Of a DNA stretch of 60,706 bases, positions 43,747 to 52,727 are shown piece by piece. Both the position numbers and the translations under genes were made by a program. The stretch spans positions 15,572-76,277 of the forward strand of contig NZ_QSSH01000009.1 of the NCBI RefSeq assembly GCF_003438495.1, given 5' to 3'. This stretch comes from Collinsella sp. TF05-9AC (GTDB lineage: Bacteria > Actinomycetota > Coriobacteriia > Coriobacteriales > Coriobacteriaceae). Numbering within the stretch: position 1 is the stretch's first letter; each line of letters begins with the position of its first letter. Below the pieces are notes generated by a model. That model saw nothing but the letters and a program-made list of their open reading frames with translations. It did no database searches and was not told the DNA's origin.

Positions 43747-44913
43747 ATGCTCAACATCAACAGCACGCTCAGCCGTAGGAACTTTCTCGCCGGCGCCGTG
43801 GCACTCGGCAGCACCGCCGCACTCGCTGGTTGCTCGTCGGGTGGCTCGGACGGCGGCTCCGCCGATGACGGCAAGACCTTCAAGATCGGTGTCATCGGCC
43901 CTCTGACCGGCGCCGCGGCAACCTATGGCGTTTCGGCCGAGAAGGGTGCCAAGCTCGCCGCCAAGGATTTCTCGACCAAGGACCTCAAATTCTCGCTTAA
44001 GTCCGAGGACGACGTCGCCGACGGCGAAAAGGCCATCAACGCCTTCAATACCCTGTGCGACTGGGGCATGCAGGCTCTCGTCGGCCCCGTCACGACTGGT
44101 GCCGCCGTCGCCGTCTCGGGCGAGATCGCCGGCGATATGCTCATGGTCACGCCTTCGGCCTCGTCGCTCGACGTCACCAAGGACAAGACCACGGTCTTTC
44201 AGGTTTGCTTCACCGATCCCACCATGGGCGCCAGCGCCGCGAAGTTCTTGGCCGAGAAGTACGCGGATGCCAAGATCGCCCTGTTCTACAACTCCGGCGA
44301 TACGTATAGCTCGGGCGTTGCCGACGCTTTTGCCGAGCAGGCCAAGGCGTCCAAGCTCGATATCGTCGATACCGAGACCTTTAAGGACGACTCCTCCACG
44401 AGCTTTACCAACCAGCTCACCAAGGCCAAGGAGGCCGGCGCCACGCTCATCTTTGCGCCGATCTACTACACGCCGGCGTCCGTCCTGCTCAAGAACGCCA
44501 AGGACATGGGCTACGATATGACGCTCATGGGTACCGACGGCATGGACGGCCTGCTCTCTGTCGAGGGCTTCGATACCTCTCTTGCCGAGGGGGTACTGCT
44601 CATGACCCCGTTTTCGGCTGACGACGAGAAGAATGCCGACTTCGTCAAGGCCTATAAGGATGCCTACGACGAGACGCCTAACCAGTTTGCCGCCGACGCC
44701 TACGATTGCGTCCACGCAATCGTCGAGGCTATCGATAAAGCGGGCATCGACCTTACGGCCGACGGTGCCGACATTGCCGGCGACCTTGCCAAGGCCATGC
44801 GCAAGATCAAGGTCGAGGGCCTGACGGGCGAGCTCACGTGGAACGACGAAGGCCAAGTCGAGAAGCCCGCTACGGCCTATGTGATTCAGGACGGCAAGTA
44901 CATCGCCGCCTAA
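43747..44913 (+). CDS. livJ: Branched-chain amino-acid ABC transporter substrate-binding lipoprotein, copy 1
   Basis: Type I periplasmic-binding-fold lipoprotein of 388 residues. The N-terminus has a twin-arginine-like SRRNFLAGAVALG and the lipobox LAGC, so it is probably exported folded and lipid-anchored. The ligand-binding fold begins FKIGVIGPLTGAAATYGVS, with GPVTTGAAVAVSGE, the ALFYNSGDTYSSGVADAF hinge, and GTDGMDGLLSVEGFDTSLAEG. The start ATG 43747 has AAGGGGG. A second paralogue follows, then the permease and ATPase genes. Leucine, isoleucine and valine are the likely ligands, though the family also binds other amides and amino acids. Confidence 0.88.
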   Translation: MLNINSTLSRRNFLAGAVALGSTAALAGCSSGGSDGGSADDGKTFKIGVIGPLTGAAATYGVSAEKGAKLAAKDFSTKDLKFSLKSEDDVADGEKAINAFNTLCDWGMQALVGPVTTGAAVAVSGEIAGDMLMVTPSASSLDVTKDKTTVFQVCFTDPTMGASAAKFLAEKYADAKIALFYNSGDTYSSGVADAFAEQAKASKLDIVDTETFKDDSSTSFTNQLTKAKEAGATLIFAPIYYTPASVLLKNAKDMGYDMTLMGTDGMDGLLSVEGFDTSLAEGVLLMTPFSADDEKNADFVKAYKDAYDETPNQFAADAYDCVHAIVEAIDKAGIDLTADGADIAGDLAKAMRKIKVEGLTGELTWNDEGQVEKPATAYVIQDGKYIAA

Positions 44914-44965
44914 GTGCGCATAAAGCACGACCGGTGAGGCTGTTTTATTCAGGGCAGGGACGCCT

Positions 44966-44981
44966 GTAACAGAATGGAAAC
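44966..44981 (+). promoter_or_regulatory. GlnR-like box upstream of livJ2
   Basis: GTAAC-AGAATG-GAAAC matches the actinobacterial GlnR half-site pair GTnAC-n6-GaAAC. TTTAC (44988-44992) continues the 11-bp period. A weaker GTAAC-n6-TCAAC lies upstream of livJ1 near 43661. Nitrogen control of amino-acid uptake would fit, but no GlnR gene is in the window. Confidence 0.4.
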
Positions 44982-45184
44982 ATTACTTTTACATAATAAA
45001 GTGGCAATACTGCATAAAGAAATAGAAATACGCAGAATTATGGATAAATGAACAAATCCAAAGAAAAGTTGAAATAATCGCCACTTTCCTTAACTAAAGC
45101 GTCTACTATTTTGCGAACGCCGAACACGGCGAAGGATGGCCTGTCGGGTAACCGAAACCCGACGAGATTTGAGAGGAGAGCCGC

Positions 45185-46372
45185 ATGTCGAGCCTCACCG
45201 GTAAGTCATTGAACCCTGTTATGAATCGCAGGAGCGTTATCGCGAGCGCAGCAGGTCTGGGGGCGATGTCCATTCTAGCTGGCTGCTCCTCCAACGGCGG
45301 CGACAGTGGTTCCGCTTCGGGCGACGCTTCGTTTAAGATCGGCACCATCGGCCCGCTGACCGGCGCCAACGCGTCCTACGGCAAGTCCGTTACCCAGGCT
45401 GTCGAGCTTGGCTGCAAGGATTTCTCGACCAAGGAGCTGCCGCTTGTCAGCAAGGCCGAGGACGACCAGGCTGACGGCGAGAAGGCCGTCAACGCCTTCA
45501 ACACCCTGCTCGACTGGGGCATGCAGGCCCTCGTCGGCCCGACCACCACGGGTGCGTCGGTTGCCGTTGCCGCAGAGTGTGGTAACGACCCCGAGACGTT
45601 CATGATCACCCCGTCCGCGTCCTCCGAGGACGTTACCAAGGGCAAGGATTGCGTCTTCCAGGTTTGCTTCACCGACCCCAACCAGGGTGTCAACGCTGCC
45701 AAGTTCCTGGCGCAGAAGTATGCGAACGAGAAGTTCGTGCTGTTCTATAACTCCGGCGACGCCTATTCTTCGGGCATCGCAGATTCTTTTAAGGCCCAGG
45801 CCGCTAAGTCTAAGCTTGAGATTGTCGACGAGGAGACCTTCAAGGACGACTCTGCTACGAGTTTTACCAACCAGCTGACCAAGGCAAAGCAGGCCGGCGC
45901 CACCATGATTTTTGCACCGATCTACTACACGCCCGCATCCGTCCTGCTCAAGAACGCCAAGGACATGGGCTACGACGTCAAGATGATGGGCTGCGACGGT
46001 ATGGACGGTATCCTGGGCGTGGAAGGTTTCGACACCTCTCTGGCCGAGGGTCTGCTGCTCATGACCCCATTCTCCGCCGATGACGAGAAGAATGCCGACT
46101 TCGTCAACGCCTACAAGGATAAGTATGGCGAGACTCCGGACCAGTTTGCCGCCGACGCCTACGACGGCGTGCATGCGGTGGTCGAGGCCCTCAAGGAAGC
46201 CGGCCTGGGTGCCGACGCCGACCCGACCGAGGTTGCCGAGAAGCTTCCCGAGGCTATGCGCAACATTACCGTTGACGGTCTGACTGGCAAGCTCTCCTGG
46301 AACGACAAGGGCCAGGTCCAGAAGGACCCGACGGCGTACGTCATTACCGACGGCAAGTACGTACAGGCCTAA
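45185..46372 (+). CDS. livJ: Branched-chain amino-acid ABC transporter substrate-binding lipoprotein, copy 2
   Basis: Paralogue of the preceding gene, with extensive similarity through the binding fold (FKIGTIGPLTGANASYGKS, LFYNSGDAYSSGIADSF, CDGMDGILGVEGFDTSLAEG). The N-terminus differs: NRRSVIASAAGLGAMS and lipobox LAGC. I chose ATG 45185 because GAGAGGAG is upstream; an in-frame ATG 45221 just before the NRR is also possible. It is separated from copy 1 by 271 bp with its own AT-rich promoter region, and from livH by a hairpin. Two binding proteins feeding one permease suggests different ligand ranges. Confidence 0.88.
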   Translation: MSSLTGKSLNPVMNRRSVIASAAGLGAMSILAGCSSNGGDSGSASGDASFKIGTIGPLTGANASYGKSVTQAVELGCKDFSTKELPLVSKAEDDQADGEKAVNAFNTLLDWGMQALVGPTTTGASVAVAAECGNDPETFMITPSASSEDVTKGKDCVFQVCFTDPNQGVNAAKFLAQKYANEKFVLFYNSGDAYSSGIADSFKAQAAKSKLEIVDEETFKDDSATSFTNQLTKAKQAGATMIFAPIYYTPASVLLKNAKDMGYDVKMMGCDGMDGILGVEGFDTSLAEGLLLMTPFSADDEKNADFVNAYKDKYGETPDQFAADAYDGVHAVVEALKEAGLGADADPTEVAEKLPEAMRNITVDGLTGKLSWNDKGQVQKDPTAYVITDGKYVQA

Positions 46373-46403
46373 TTGGCCGCCTTACATAGAGCGGTTTTGA
46401 TCC

Positions 46404-46435
46404 CAAGCAGGGGAGGTTTTGGCCTTCCCTGCTTG
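46404..46435 (+). terminator. Stem-loop between livJ2 and livH
   Basis: Arms 46404-46416 and 46423-46435 pair at 12 of 13 positions. There is no T-run after it. It could stabilise the livJ transcript or reduce expression of the membrane genes, as in other binding-protein operons. Confidence 0.5.
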
Positions 46436-46511
46436 CTTGGTATCTAGGGACGATGTAACGTCCCTGTTTCATACATTAACTGGAAACCTATTCGAAAGGG
46501 GGATGTGGAAC

Positions 46512-47393
46512 ATGACGGTCTTTATCCAATACCTGGTCAACGGCCTGTCCATGGGCAGCGTCTACGCCATCATCGCGTTGGGCTACACCATGGTCTACGG
46601 TATCGCCAAGATGCTGAACTTCGCTCACGGCGACGTCATCATGGTCGGTGCCTATGTCTCGTTCTGCGCCACGTCGTATCTCGGCCTCCCGGGCTGGGCA
46701 TCTGTAGTTCTCTCTTGTGTGGCCTGCACGGTTCTCGGTGTTCTCATTGAGGGTCTGGCCTATAAGCCGCTGCGTCAGGCGGGTCCGCTGGCCGTTCTAA
46801 TCACGGCTATCGGCGTGTCTTACTTCCTGCAGAACGCCGCGCAGCTTCTGTGGGGCGCCACGCCCAAGAACTTCACTTCGCTCGTCACCTTCCAGGTGCC
46901 GGAGTTCTTGGCCAAGTTCAACGTAAGCGCCGTCTCACTCGTCACCATCGTCGCCTGCCTGGTTATCATGGCCGGCCTGATGTTCTTTACAGGTAAGACC
47001 AAGATGGGCAAAGCCATGCGCGCCGTGTCCGAGGACAAGGCCGCCGCTCAGCTCATGGGCATCAACGTCAACCGTACCATCTCGATGACGTTCGCCATCG
47101 GCTCTGCCCTTGCCGCCATCGCCGGCGTGCTGTTGTGCTCCTACTCGCCGGTGCTGCAGCCCACGACGGGCGCCATGCCTGGCATCAAAGCCTTCGACGC
47201 CGCCGTCTTCGGTGGCATCGGCTCCATCCCCGGCGCCTTTGTCGGTGGCATTCTTATCGGCATCATCGAGGCGATGGCACAGGCTTACATTTCCACGAGC
47301 CTTGCCAACTCCATCGTCTTTGGTGTTCTGATCATCGTCCTGCTCGTCAAGCCTGCCGGCCTCTTGGGCAAGTACGTCCCCGAGAAGGTGTAG
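46512..47393 (+). CDS. livH: Branched-chain amino-acid ABC permease LivH
   Basis: Inner-membrane permease of 293 residues with about eight helices. It starts with LVNGLSMGSVYAIIALGYTMVYGIAKMLNFAHGD, the LivH signature, and has MRAVSEDKAAAQLMGINVNRT, the cytoplasmic ATPase-coupling loop, and FGGIGSIPGAFVGGILIGIIE. I took ATG 46512, at proper distance from AAAGGGGG; ATG 46503 is closer than ideal to that site. The livM gene follows at once. Confidence 0.9.
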   Translation: MTVFIQYLVNGLSMGSVYAIIALGYTMVYGIAKMLNFAHGDVIMVGAYVSFCATSYLGLPGWASVVLSCVACTVLGVLIEGLAYKPLRQAGPLAVLITAIGVSYFLQNAAQLLWGATPKNFTSLVTFQVPEFLAKFNVSAVSLVTIVACLVIMAGLMFFTGKTKMGKAMRAVSEDKAAAQLMGINVNRTISMTFAIGSALAAIAGVLLCSYSPVLQPTTGAMPGIKAFDAAVFGGIGSIPGAFVGGILIGIIEAMAQAYISTSLANSIVFGVLIIVLLVKPAGLLGKYVPEKV

Positions 47394-47402
47394 GTGAGCG
47401 TT

Positions 47403-48482
47403 ATGAAGTTTCTTAAAGACAAGCAGACGCGTCACGACTTTGTTACGTACGCCATGTGCCTTGTGGCGTTCGCCATCGTGTTCTTTATGCAGTCTAACCA
47501 CATGATTCCGCGCATGATCGCCGGTCAGCTGGTTCCCATCACGGCCTATATCGTCATGGCCATCTCCCTTAACCTCGTCGTCGGCATCGCGGGCGACTTG
47601 TCGCTGGGCCACGCGGGCTTTATGAGCGTCGGCGCCTATACGGGCATCGTTACCGCTGTCGCGCTGGAGAGCGCCGTTCCCTCCGATCCGGTGCGCCTTA
47701 TCATCAGCATTGTGGTCGGCGCTATCGCCGCTGCCATCTTGGGCTTCTTGATTGGTATCCCGGTCCTGCGCCTGAGCGGCGACTATCTGGCCATCGTGAC
47801 CCTGGCTTTTGGCGAGATCATCAAAGAGATCGTCACCTGCCTTATCGTGGGCGTCGACTCCCGCGGCCTGCATGTGATCTTTAACATCACAGGTAACTCC
47901 ACGATCGACGACCTGCACCTGCTCGAGGACGGCACCGCCATCATCAAGGGCGCCCAGGGCGCTTCGGGTGTGTCGACCTATTCGACCTTCCTTGCCGGCG
48001 CCATCCTGGTCATGGTCGCGCTCGTGATTGTACTCAACCTGGTCCGCAGCCGTACCGGCCGTGCCATTATGGCCGTGCGCGACAACAAGATCGCTGCCGA
48101 GTCCGTGGGTATCTCCGTCACCCAGTACCGCATGATCGCCTTCGTGGTTTCCGCCGCTCTCGCCGGTGCTGCCGGAGCCCTCTTCGGCGGTAACTTCTCG
48201 CAGCTCTCCGCCACTAAGTTCGACTTCAACACGTCCATCCTCATCCTGGTGTTCGTGGTCCTGGGCGGTCTGGGCAATATGCGCGGCTCCGTCATCGCGG
48301 CGGCGTTGCTCACGGTGCTTCCCGAGCTGCTCCGTCAGTTCTCGGACTACCGCATGCTCATCTACGCCATCGTGCTGATTCTGGTCATGATCTTTACCAA
48401 CAACCCGCAGCTCAAGTCGTTCTTCGCACGCATTAAGGACCGCTTTGCTTCCAAGAAGGAGGTGGCAGCCGATGCCCAGTAA
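47403..48482 (+). CDS. livM: Branched-chain amino-acid ABC permease LivM
   Basis: Second permease, 359 residues with about ten helices. Visible traits are AISLNLVVGIAGDLSLGHAGFMSVGAYTG, LRLSGDYLAIVTLAFGEI, the coupling loop RTGRAIMAVRDNKIAAESVGI and LGGLGNMRGSVIAAALLTVLPE. ATG 47403 with AGGTGAG upstream is preferred; GTG 47394 is the alternative. The 3' end overlaps livG by 11 bp. It pairs with LivH in the LIV importer. Confidence 0.88.
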   Translation: MKFLKDKQTRHDFVTYAMCLVAFAIVFFMQSNHMIPRMIAGQLVPITAYIVMAISLNLVVGIAGDLSLGHAGFMSVGAYTGIVTAVALESAVPSDPVRLIISIVVGAIAAAILGFLIGIPVLRLSGDYLAIVTLAFGEIIKEIVTCLIVGVDSRGLHVIFNITGNSTIDDLHLLEDGTAIIKGAQGASGVSTYSTFLAGAILVMVALVIVLNLVRSRTGRAIMAVRDNKIAAESVGISVTQYRMIAFVVSAALAGAAGALFGGNFSQLSATKFDFNTSILILVFVVLGGLGNMRGSVIAAALLTVLPELLRQFSDYRMLIYAIVLILVMIFTNNPQLKSFFARIKDRFASKKEVAADAQ

Positions 48483-49332
48483 GTTTGAGTTCAACAAGGG
48501 CAAGATGGTCCCGTATCCTTCTGGCGCCATCGTTCCCGACCGCGACCTGGGCCAGCGCCCGGCGCTCGAGTGCATCCACTTGGGCATTGAATTTGGCGGC
48601 CTTAAGGCAGTCGACGACTTTAGCCTGACCATCGGTAAGACCGAGATCGCCGGTCTGATCGGTCCCAACGGTGCCGGTAAGACCACGGTCTTCAACCTGC
48701 TCACCAAGGTGTACCAGCCCACGCATGGCACCATCCTGCTCGATGGTGAGGACACCTCGGGCAAGTCGGTCTATCAGGTCAACCGCATGGGTATTGCCCG
48801 TACCTTCCAGAACATTCGCCTGTTCAATACCATGACGGTGGAGGATAACGTCAAGGTCGGTCTGCACAATCAGGAGCGCTACTCCGGCTTTGAGGGCGTG
48901 CTGCGCCTGCCGACGTATTGGAAGCACGAGAAGGCCGCCCACGAGCGCGCCATGGAGCTGCTGTCCATTTTTGACATGGAGCACCTGGCAAATGAACAGG
49001 CCGGCTCGCTGCCTTACGGCGCTCAGCGTCGTCTGGAGATCGTCCGCGCGCTTGCCACCAACCCCAAGCTGCTGTTGCTCGACGAGCCTGCCGCCGGCAT
49101 GAACCCGTCCGAGACCGCGGAGCTCATGGAGAACATCGTCAAGATCCGCGACACCTTCGGCATCGCCATCATGCTTATCGAGCATGATATGTCGCTCGTT
49201 ATGAACATCTGCGAGGGCATCTGCGTGCTTAACTTTGGCAAGGTTATCGCCAAGGGTACGGCCGAGGAGATCCAGAACAACGATGCCGTTATCGAGGCAT
49301 ATCTGGGCAAGCAGGATAAGGGGGAGAACTAA
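48472..49332 (+). CDS. livG: Branched-chain amino-acid ABC ATPase LivG
   Basis: ABC ATPase of 286 residues. Walker A is GLIGPNGAGKTTVFNLL, the Q-loop region is RTFQNIRLFNTMTVEDNV, the signature is degenerate (SLPYGAQRRLEIVRAL, Y-G-A-Q in place of S-G-G-Q, common in LivG), Walker B LLLLDEPAAGMNP, switch His in LIEHDMSLVM. The start ATG 48472 follows AAGGAGG inside the end of livM. It ends one base before livF. It drives the importer together with LivF. Confidence 0.92.
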   Translation: MPSKFEFNKGKMVPYPSGAIVPDRDLGQRPALECIHLGIEFGGLKAVDDFSLTIGKTEIAGLIGPNGAGKTTVFNLLTKVYQPTHGTILLDGEDTSGKSVYQVNRMGIARTFQNIRLFNTMTVEDNVKVGLHNQERYSGFEGVLRLPTYWKHEKAAHERAMELLSIFDMEHLANEQAGSLPYGAQRRLEIVRALATNPKLLLLDEPAAGMNPSETAELMENIVKIRDTFGIAIMLIEHDMSLVMNICEGICVLNFGKVIAKGTAEEIQNNDAVIEAYLGKQDKGEN

Positions 49333-50046
49333 ATGGCAGAGCCGATGCTTTCCGTCTACAACATCAACGTCTGGTACGGCGCCATCCACGCCATCAAGGA
49401 CATCTCCTTTAACGTTAACGAGGGCGAGATCGTGGCTCTGATCGGCGCGAACGGCGCTGGCAAGTCCACAACGCTCAAGACCGTCTCGGGCCTGCTGCGC
49501 TCCAAGACCGGCTCCATCAAGTTTATGGGCGAGGACATTACCCATACGCCCGCTGATAAGCTGGTTGGTAAGGGCCTGGCTCAGGTTCCCGAGGGTCGTC
49601 GCGCCTTTTTGCAGATGACGGTCGAGGAGAACCTGGAGATGGGTGCCTATACACAGCCCAAGTCCACGGTAGCCCCGGGTCTTGAGCGCGTCTACGAGCA
49701 GTTCCCGCGCCTGAAGGAACGTCGTCGCCAGGTCGCCGGCACCCTTTCGGGCGGCGAGCAGCAGATGCTCGTTATGGGCCGCGCCCTTATGAGCAACCCC
49801 AAGCTGCTCATGCTCGACGAACCTTCCATGGGCCTGGCGCCGATTCTGATTGAGCAGATCTTTCAGATTGTCGAGGATTTGCATAAGGCCGGCACCACGG
49901 TGCTTCTGGTCGAGCAAAACGCACAGATGGCTCTTTCCATCGCCACACGCGGCTACGTGCTCGAGACCGGCAAGATCACCATGACCGGCACCGGCCAAGA
50001 ACTCCTGCACGACGACAACGTCCGCAAGGCATATCTGGGTGGTTAA
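49333..50046 (+). CDS. livF: Branched-chain amino-acid ABC ATPase LivF
   Basis: ABC ATPase of 237 residues, last gene of the importer operon. It reads NVWYGAIHAIKDISF, Walker A IGANGAGKSTTLKTVSG, signature TLSGGEQQMLVMGRAL, Walker B LLMLDEPSMGLAP, switch region LVEQNAQMAL. VPEGRRAFLQMTVEENLEMGAY is the typical LivF stretch. ATG 49333 directly follows the livG stop. A strong terminator follows. Confidence 0.93.
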   Translation: MAEPMLSVYNINVWYGAIHAIKDISFNVNEGEIVALIGANGAGKSTTLKTVSGLLRSKTGSIKFMGEDITHTPADKLVGKGLAQVPEGRRAFLQMTVEENLEMGAYTQPKSTVAPGLERVYEQFPRLKERRRQVAGTLSGGEQQMLVMGRALMSNPKLLMLDEPSMGLAPILIEQIFQIVEDLHKAGTTVLLVEQNAQMALSIATRGYVLETGKITMTGTGQELLHDDNVRKAYLGG

Positions 50047-50059
50047 TCCATTCAAAAAA

Positions 50060-50092
50060 GGGGCGCTGACTAACCCAGTCAGCGCCCCTTTT
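50060..50092 (+). terminator. Intrinsic terminator of the liv operon
   Basis: GGGGCGCTGAC (50060-50070) and GTCAGCGCCCC (50078-50088) form a perfect stem, followed by TTTTAA and preceded by A-run, so it may act both ways. Confidence 0.88.
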
Positions 50093-50161
50093 AAGTTGCG
50101 GTGAAATAGGGACTGAATACGGGCTCCAGAGGCCAAATGAGTCCCTATTCCACCGCAACTT
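50093..50161. repeat. Inverted repeat with 22-bp arms and 25-nt centre
   Basis: Arms 50093-50114 and 50140-50161 match at 21 of 22 positions. The core word is AATAGGGACT / AGTCCCTATT, and the loop holds a further GGCTCCAGAGGCC semi-palindrome. It directly abuts the liv terminator. No gene signal. It looks like a dispersed intergenic palindrome. Confidence 0.65.
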
Positions 50162-50219
50162 CATGGGGATGTGTGACAATGCCCGTCGGAAAACATCTGC
50201 TGTCTTTGGGGGTCTATCT

Positions 50220-50897
50220 ATGCTGTACGAGTTTTGTGCCGAGAACTTTGAGCGGGTGCCGGCGGCTATCGATGCCGGTGCAAGGCGTATTGAACTGTGC
50301 GACAACCTTGCCGTTGGTGGCACCACGCCTTCGGCCGGCGTTATCAGCGCTACGACCAACTATGCACACGAGCACGATGCGCGGGTGATGTGCATGATTC
50401 GCCCGCGTGGCGGTGACTTTCATTACAACCAAGACGAGCTGCGCATGATGGAGATGGACCTGGGCCTTGCCGTAAGCGCCGGCGTTGACGGCTTGGTCTT
50501 TGGCAGCTGCAAGCCCTGCGCTGGCGGATGGGCGCTCGACGAGCTTACGTTGGGCGCTCTCGTGATGGCCGCGGGCTGCGCGACCGAGGAATGCAAGCGT
50601 GAGCCCATCGACATCACCTTCCACATGGCGTTTGATCAGCTCTCGCCCGAGGCTCAGCTCGACGCGATTGACATACTCGCCGACTGCGGCATCACACGCA
50701 TCCTGACGCATGGTGGCGCTGCCGGTACGCCGATCGAGGACAACTTCGAAAACCTGGCCCGCTTGATCGAGTATGCGGGCGACCGCTTGACCATCCTTCC
50801 CGGCGGCGGCATTTCCACGGTCAACCGCGATACCGTGGCGGCGGCACTGGGCGTCTCCGAGCTCCATGGCACCAAGATTGTGCCGCTGGAGGTATAA
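50220..50897 (+). CDS. cutC: CutC-family protein
   Basis: TIM-barrel protein of 225 residues of the CutC family. It begins LYEFCAENFERVPAAIDAGARRIELCDNLAVGGTTPSAG, then MCMIRPRGGDFHYNQDE, GVDGLVFGSC and THGGAAGTPIEDN. CutC was linked to copper homeostasis in E. coli, but the biochemical role is disputed; no copper genes occur nearby. The start ATG 50220 follows TGGGGGT. An open frame continues upstream into the repeat without a ribosome site. The next gene starts 3 bp after its stop. Confidence 0.88.
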   Translation: MLYEFCAENFERVPAAIDAGARRIELCDNLAVGGTTPSAGVISATTNYAHEHDARVMCMIRPRGGDFHYNQDELRMMEMDLGLAVSAGVDGLVFGSCKPCAGGWALDELTLGALVMAAGCATEECKREPIDITFHMAFDQLSPEAQLDAIDILADCGITRILTHGGAAGTPIEDNFENLARLIEYAGDRLTILPGGGISTVNRDTVAAALGVSELHGTKIVPLEV

Positions 50898-50900
50898 CCC

Positions 50901-51698
50901 GTGACGCTGGTATTTGACGTTCAGCAGGCGAACGGTAAGCCCGACGACAACCGTCGTCCCGGCACCGCGTGCCCCTTTTGCGATACAGAAGGGCTCACCG
51001 ACATCATTCGCCGTGATGGCGATTGCATTTGGCTCGAGAATAAGTTCAAGACCCTGCGCGCCACCCGTCAAACCGTGCTGATCGAGTCGGCCGATCACGA
51101 TGCCGACCTGGTGACCTATGAGCCGGATGAACTCCACCATGTGATGCGGTTTGCCCTGGGTTGCTGGCAGCAGATGATCGATTCACAGCAGTATCGAAGC
51201 GTGCTCATGTACAAGAACAAGGGTCCGCTCTCGGGCGGTAGCCTCGTTCATCCGCACATGCAGATTGTGGGTTTGGAGCAGGAAGACGGCTATGCTTCGC
51301 TGGCTTCCGCCAATTTCGAAGGCATCAATGTCTGGCAACAGGGGAGGATCTCGGCCAACATCTCAACCGAACCCATCATGGGGTTCTTTGAGATCAACGT
51401 TTCAGCCCCGCAGGGAATCGCCGCCAGCGATGACACGAGAGATCAAGCCGAGGCGGATCTCTTCGCCGATGCAATCCAGGTAGCTCTGCGCTATATCCTG
51501 AACGAGCACCACGGTGGTCGCGCAGAGTCGTATAACCTGTTCTTCTATCACCTGGGCGGTCGGACCATTGCCAAGGCGCTGCCGCGTTGGGTGGTTTCGC
51601 CCTACTTTGTTGGCTATCATTTGGCCCAGGTCAATGCTGAGACAACGCTCGATATCGATGCTGAGCGCCTGCGTGCGCATCTGGAAACGCTCGTATAG
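50901..51698 (+). CDS. GalT/HIT-like DUF4931-type protein
   Basis: Protein of 265 residues resembling the DUF4931 branch of the galactose-1-phosphate uridylyltransferase/HIT superfamily. It has a Cys pair at GTACPFCDTEG, an E-N-K-F strand (IWLENKFKTL), and the active-site-like motif GGSLVHPHMQIVG (H-x-H-x-Q, as in GalT). The second His region FFYHLGG is near the C-terminus. The GTG start 50901 has GGAGGT upstream inside the cutC end. It could transfer nucleotidyl groups, but no sugar genes are adjacent; substrate not known. Confidence 0.7.
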   Translation: MTLVFDVQQANGKPDDNRRPGTACPFCDTEGLTDIIRRDGDCIWLENKFKTLRATRQTVLIESADHDADLVTYEPDELHHVMRFALGCWQQMIDSQQYRSVLMYKNKGPLSGGSLVHPHMQIVGLEQEDGYASLASANFEGINVWQQGRISANISTEPIMGFFEINVSAPQGIAASDDTRDQAEADLFADAIQVALRYILNEHHGGRAESYNLFFYHLGGRTIAKALPRWVVSPYFVGYHLAQVNAETTLDIDAERLRAHLETLV

Positions 51699-51728
51699 CA
51701 AGACTAACACCCGCGTAATGCGGACAGT

Positions 51729-52727
51729 CTAGCGTGCCATGGCGTCGCGGCCGGCTTCGACGCGCTTGCGCTGGGCGGCGCGCTCCTCGCCGGTCAGACG
51801 CTCAAAGAGATGCCCGATAAGCGAGGCGAGTACCTGCTGAAACAGCGTTCCGCACATGACGGGAAACACGACTTCGCCCGGAAAGTACTGCGTGGCGATG
51901 ACGGCGCCCGAAGAGATGTTACGCATGCCGCAGGTAAAGCACATGGTGGTCGTCTCGCTATATGGCAGATGCAGCGCATGGGCGACCAGAAAACCGACGA
52001 CAAAGCCGCTGATGGCGAAGGTCAAAATAAAGAGGGCGACTTCCAGGCGCACCGCGTTCATGTGCAGCACGTACTCGCTCATGGCGGTGGAGTTGGAGGC
52101 GATAACGCCCATCATCATGAATTTGCAGGCGGGCGAGAGCGCGGGGGAGAGCTTCTCGTGTCCCCATCCACGCGTGAGCTCGTTGATCACGATGCCGAGC
52201 ACGGCGGGGATGGCGATCATAAAGGCCATGTCTTGCATCATGCTCGGCACATCGATCGAGACGGTGGCACCCAACAGGAGCTTAAGCGTGAGCGGAATCG
52301 TCACAGGGGAGATAACCGAGGACGTCAGGATGATGGTGAGTGCGAGCGGGCCGTTGCCGCCGAACATGCTGATCCACATAAAAGCGGTGACGGCCACGGG
52401 CACGCTGTACTCGAGCACGATGCCGCAGACAAGGTTGGGGTTGGAGCCAAAGAAGAGTGACCCCATGGCATACGCCGCGATGGGAATAAGCACCGCCGAG
52501 ACGAGCAGCGCCAAGACTAGGTGCAACGGACGGCGGAACACCTCGGCTACCTGGTGAAAGGTGTTGCTGAGCGCACCTTGGAACGTCATAAAGGCAAACA
52601 AGGTGGGAACGATGGGCTTGAGTAAGCCGATCTGCTGGGGAAAGAGCACGCCGAGCGCCACGCAAATCGGAACGATGACCTGCATGTGCCCCGCGAGAAA
52701 CTTGCCCAGTCCAACCCATTGCTTCAT
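51729..52727 (-). CDS. Bile acid:sodium symporter (BASS) family transporter
   Basis: Membrane protein of 332 residues with about ten helices of the BASS family. It contains PTLFAFMTFQGALSNTF, FGSNPNLVCGIVLEYSVPVAVTAFMWI, and EYSVPVAV followed by GLALTIILTS-like strands, and CFTCGMRNISSGAVIATQYFPGEVVFPVM, the family's TM9-TM10 motif. The start ATG 52727 is the first Met of the hydrophobic part. Members move bile acids, pantothenate or keto acids with sodium; the native substrate here is unknown, although gut bacteria meet bile. It converges with the DUF4931-like gene. Confidence 0.82.
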   Translation of the reverse strand: MKQWVGLGKFLAGHMQVIVPICVALGVLFPQQIGLLKPIVPTLFAFMTFQGALSNTFHQVAEVFRRPLHLVLALLVSAVLIPIAAYAMGSLFFGSNPNLVCGIVLEYSVPVAVTAFMWISMFGGNGPLALTIILTSSVISPVTIPLTLKLLLGATVSIDVPSMMQDMAFMIAIPAVLGIVINELTRGWGHEKLSPALSPACKFMMMGVIASNSTAMSEYVLHMNAVRLEVALFILTFAISGFVVGFLVAHALHLPYSETTTMCFTCGMRNISSGAVIATQYFPGEVVFPVMCGTLFQQVLASLIGHLFERLTGEERAAQRKRVEAGRDAMAR

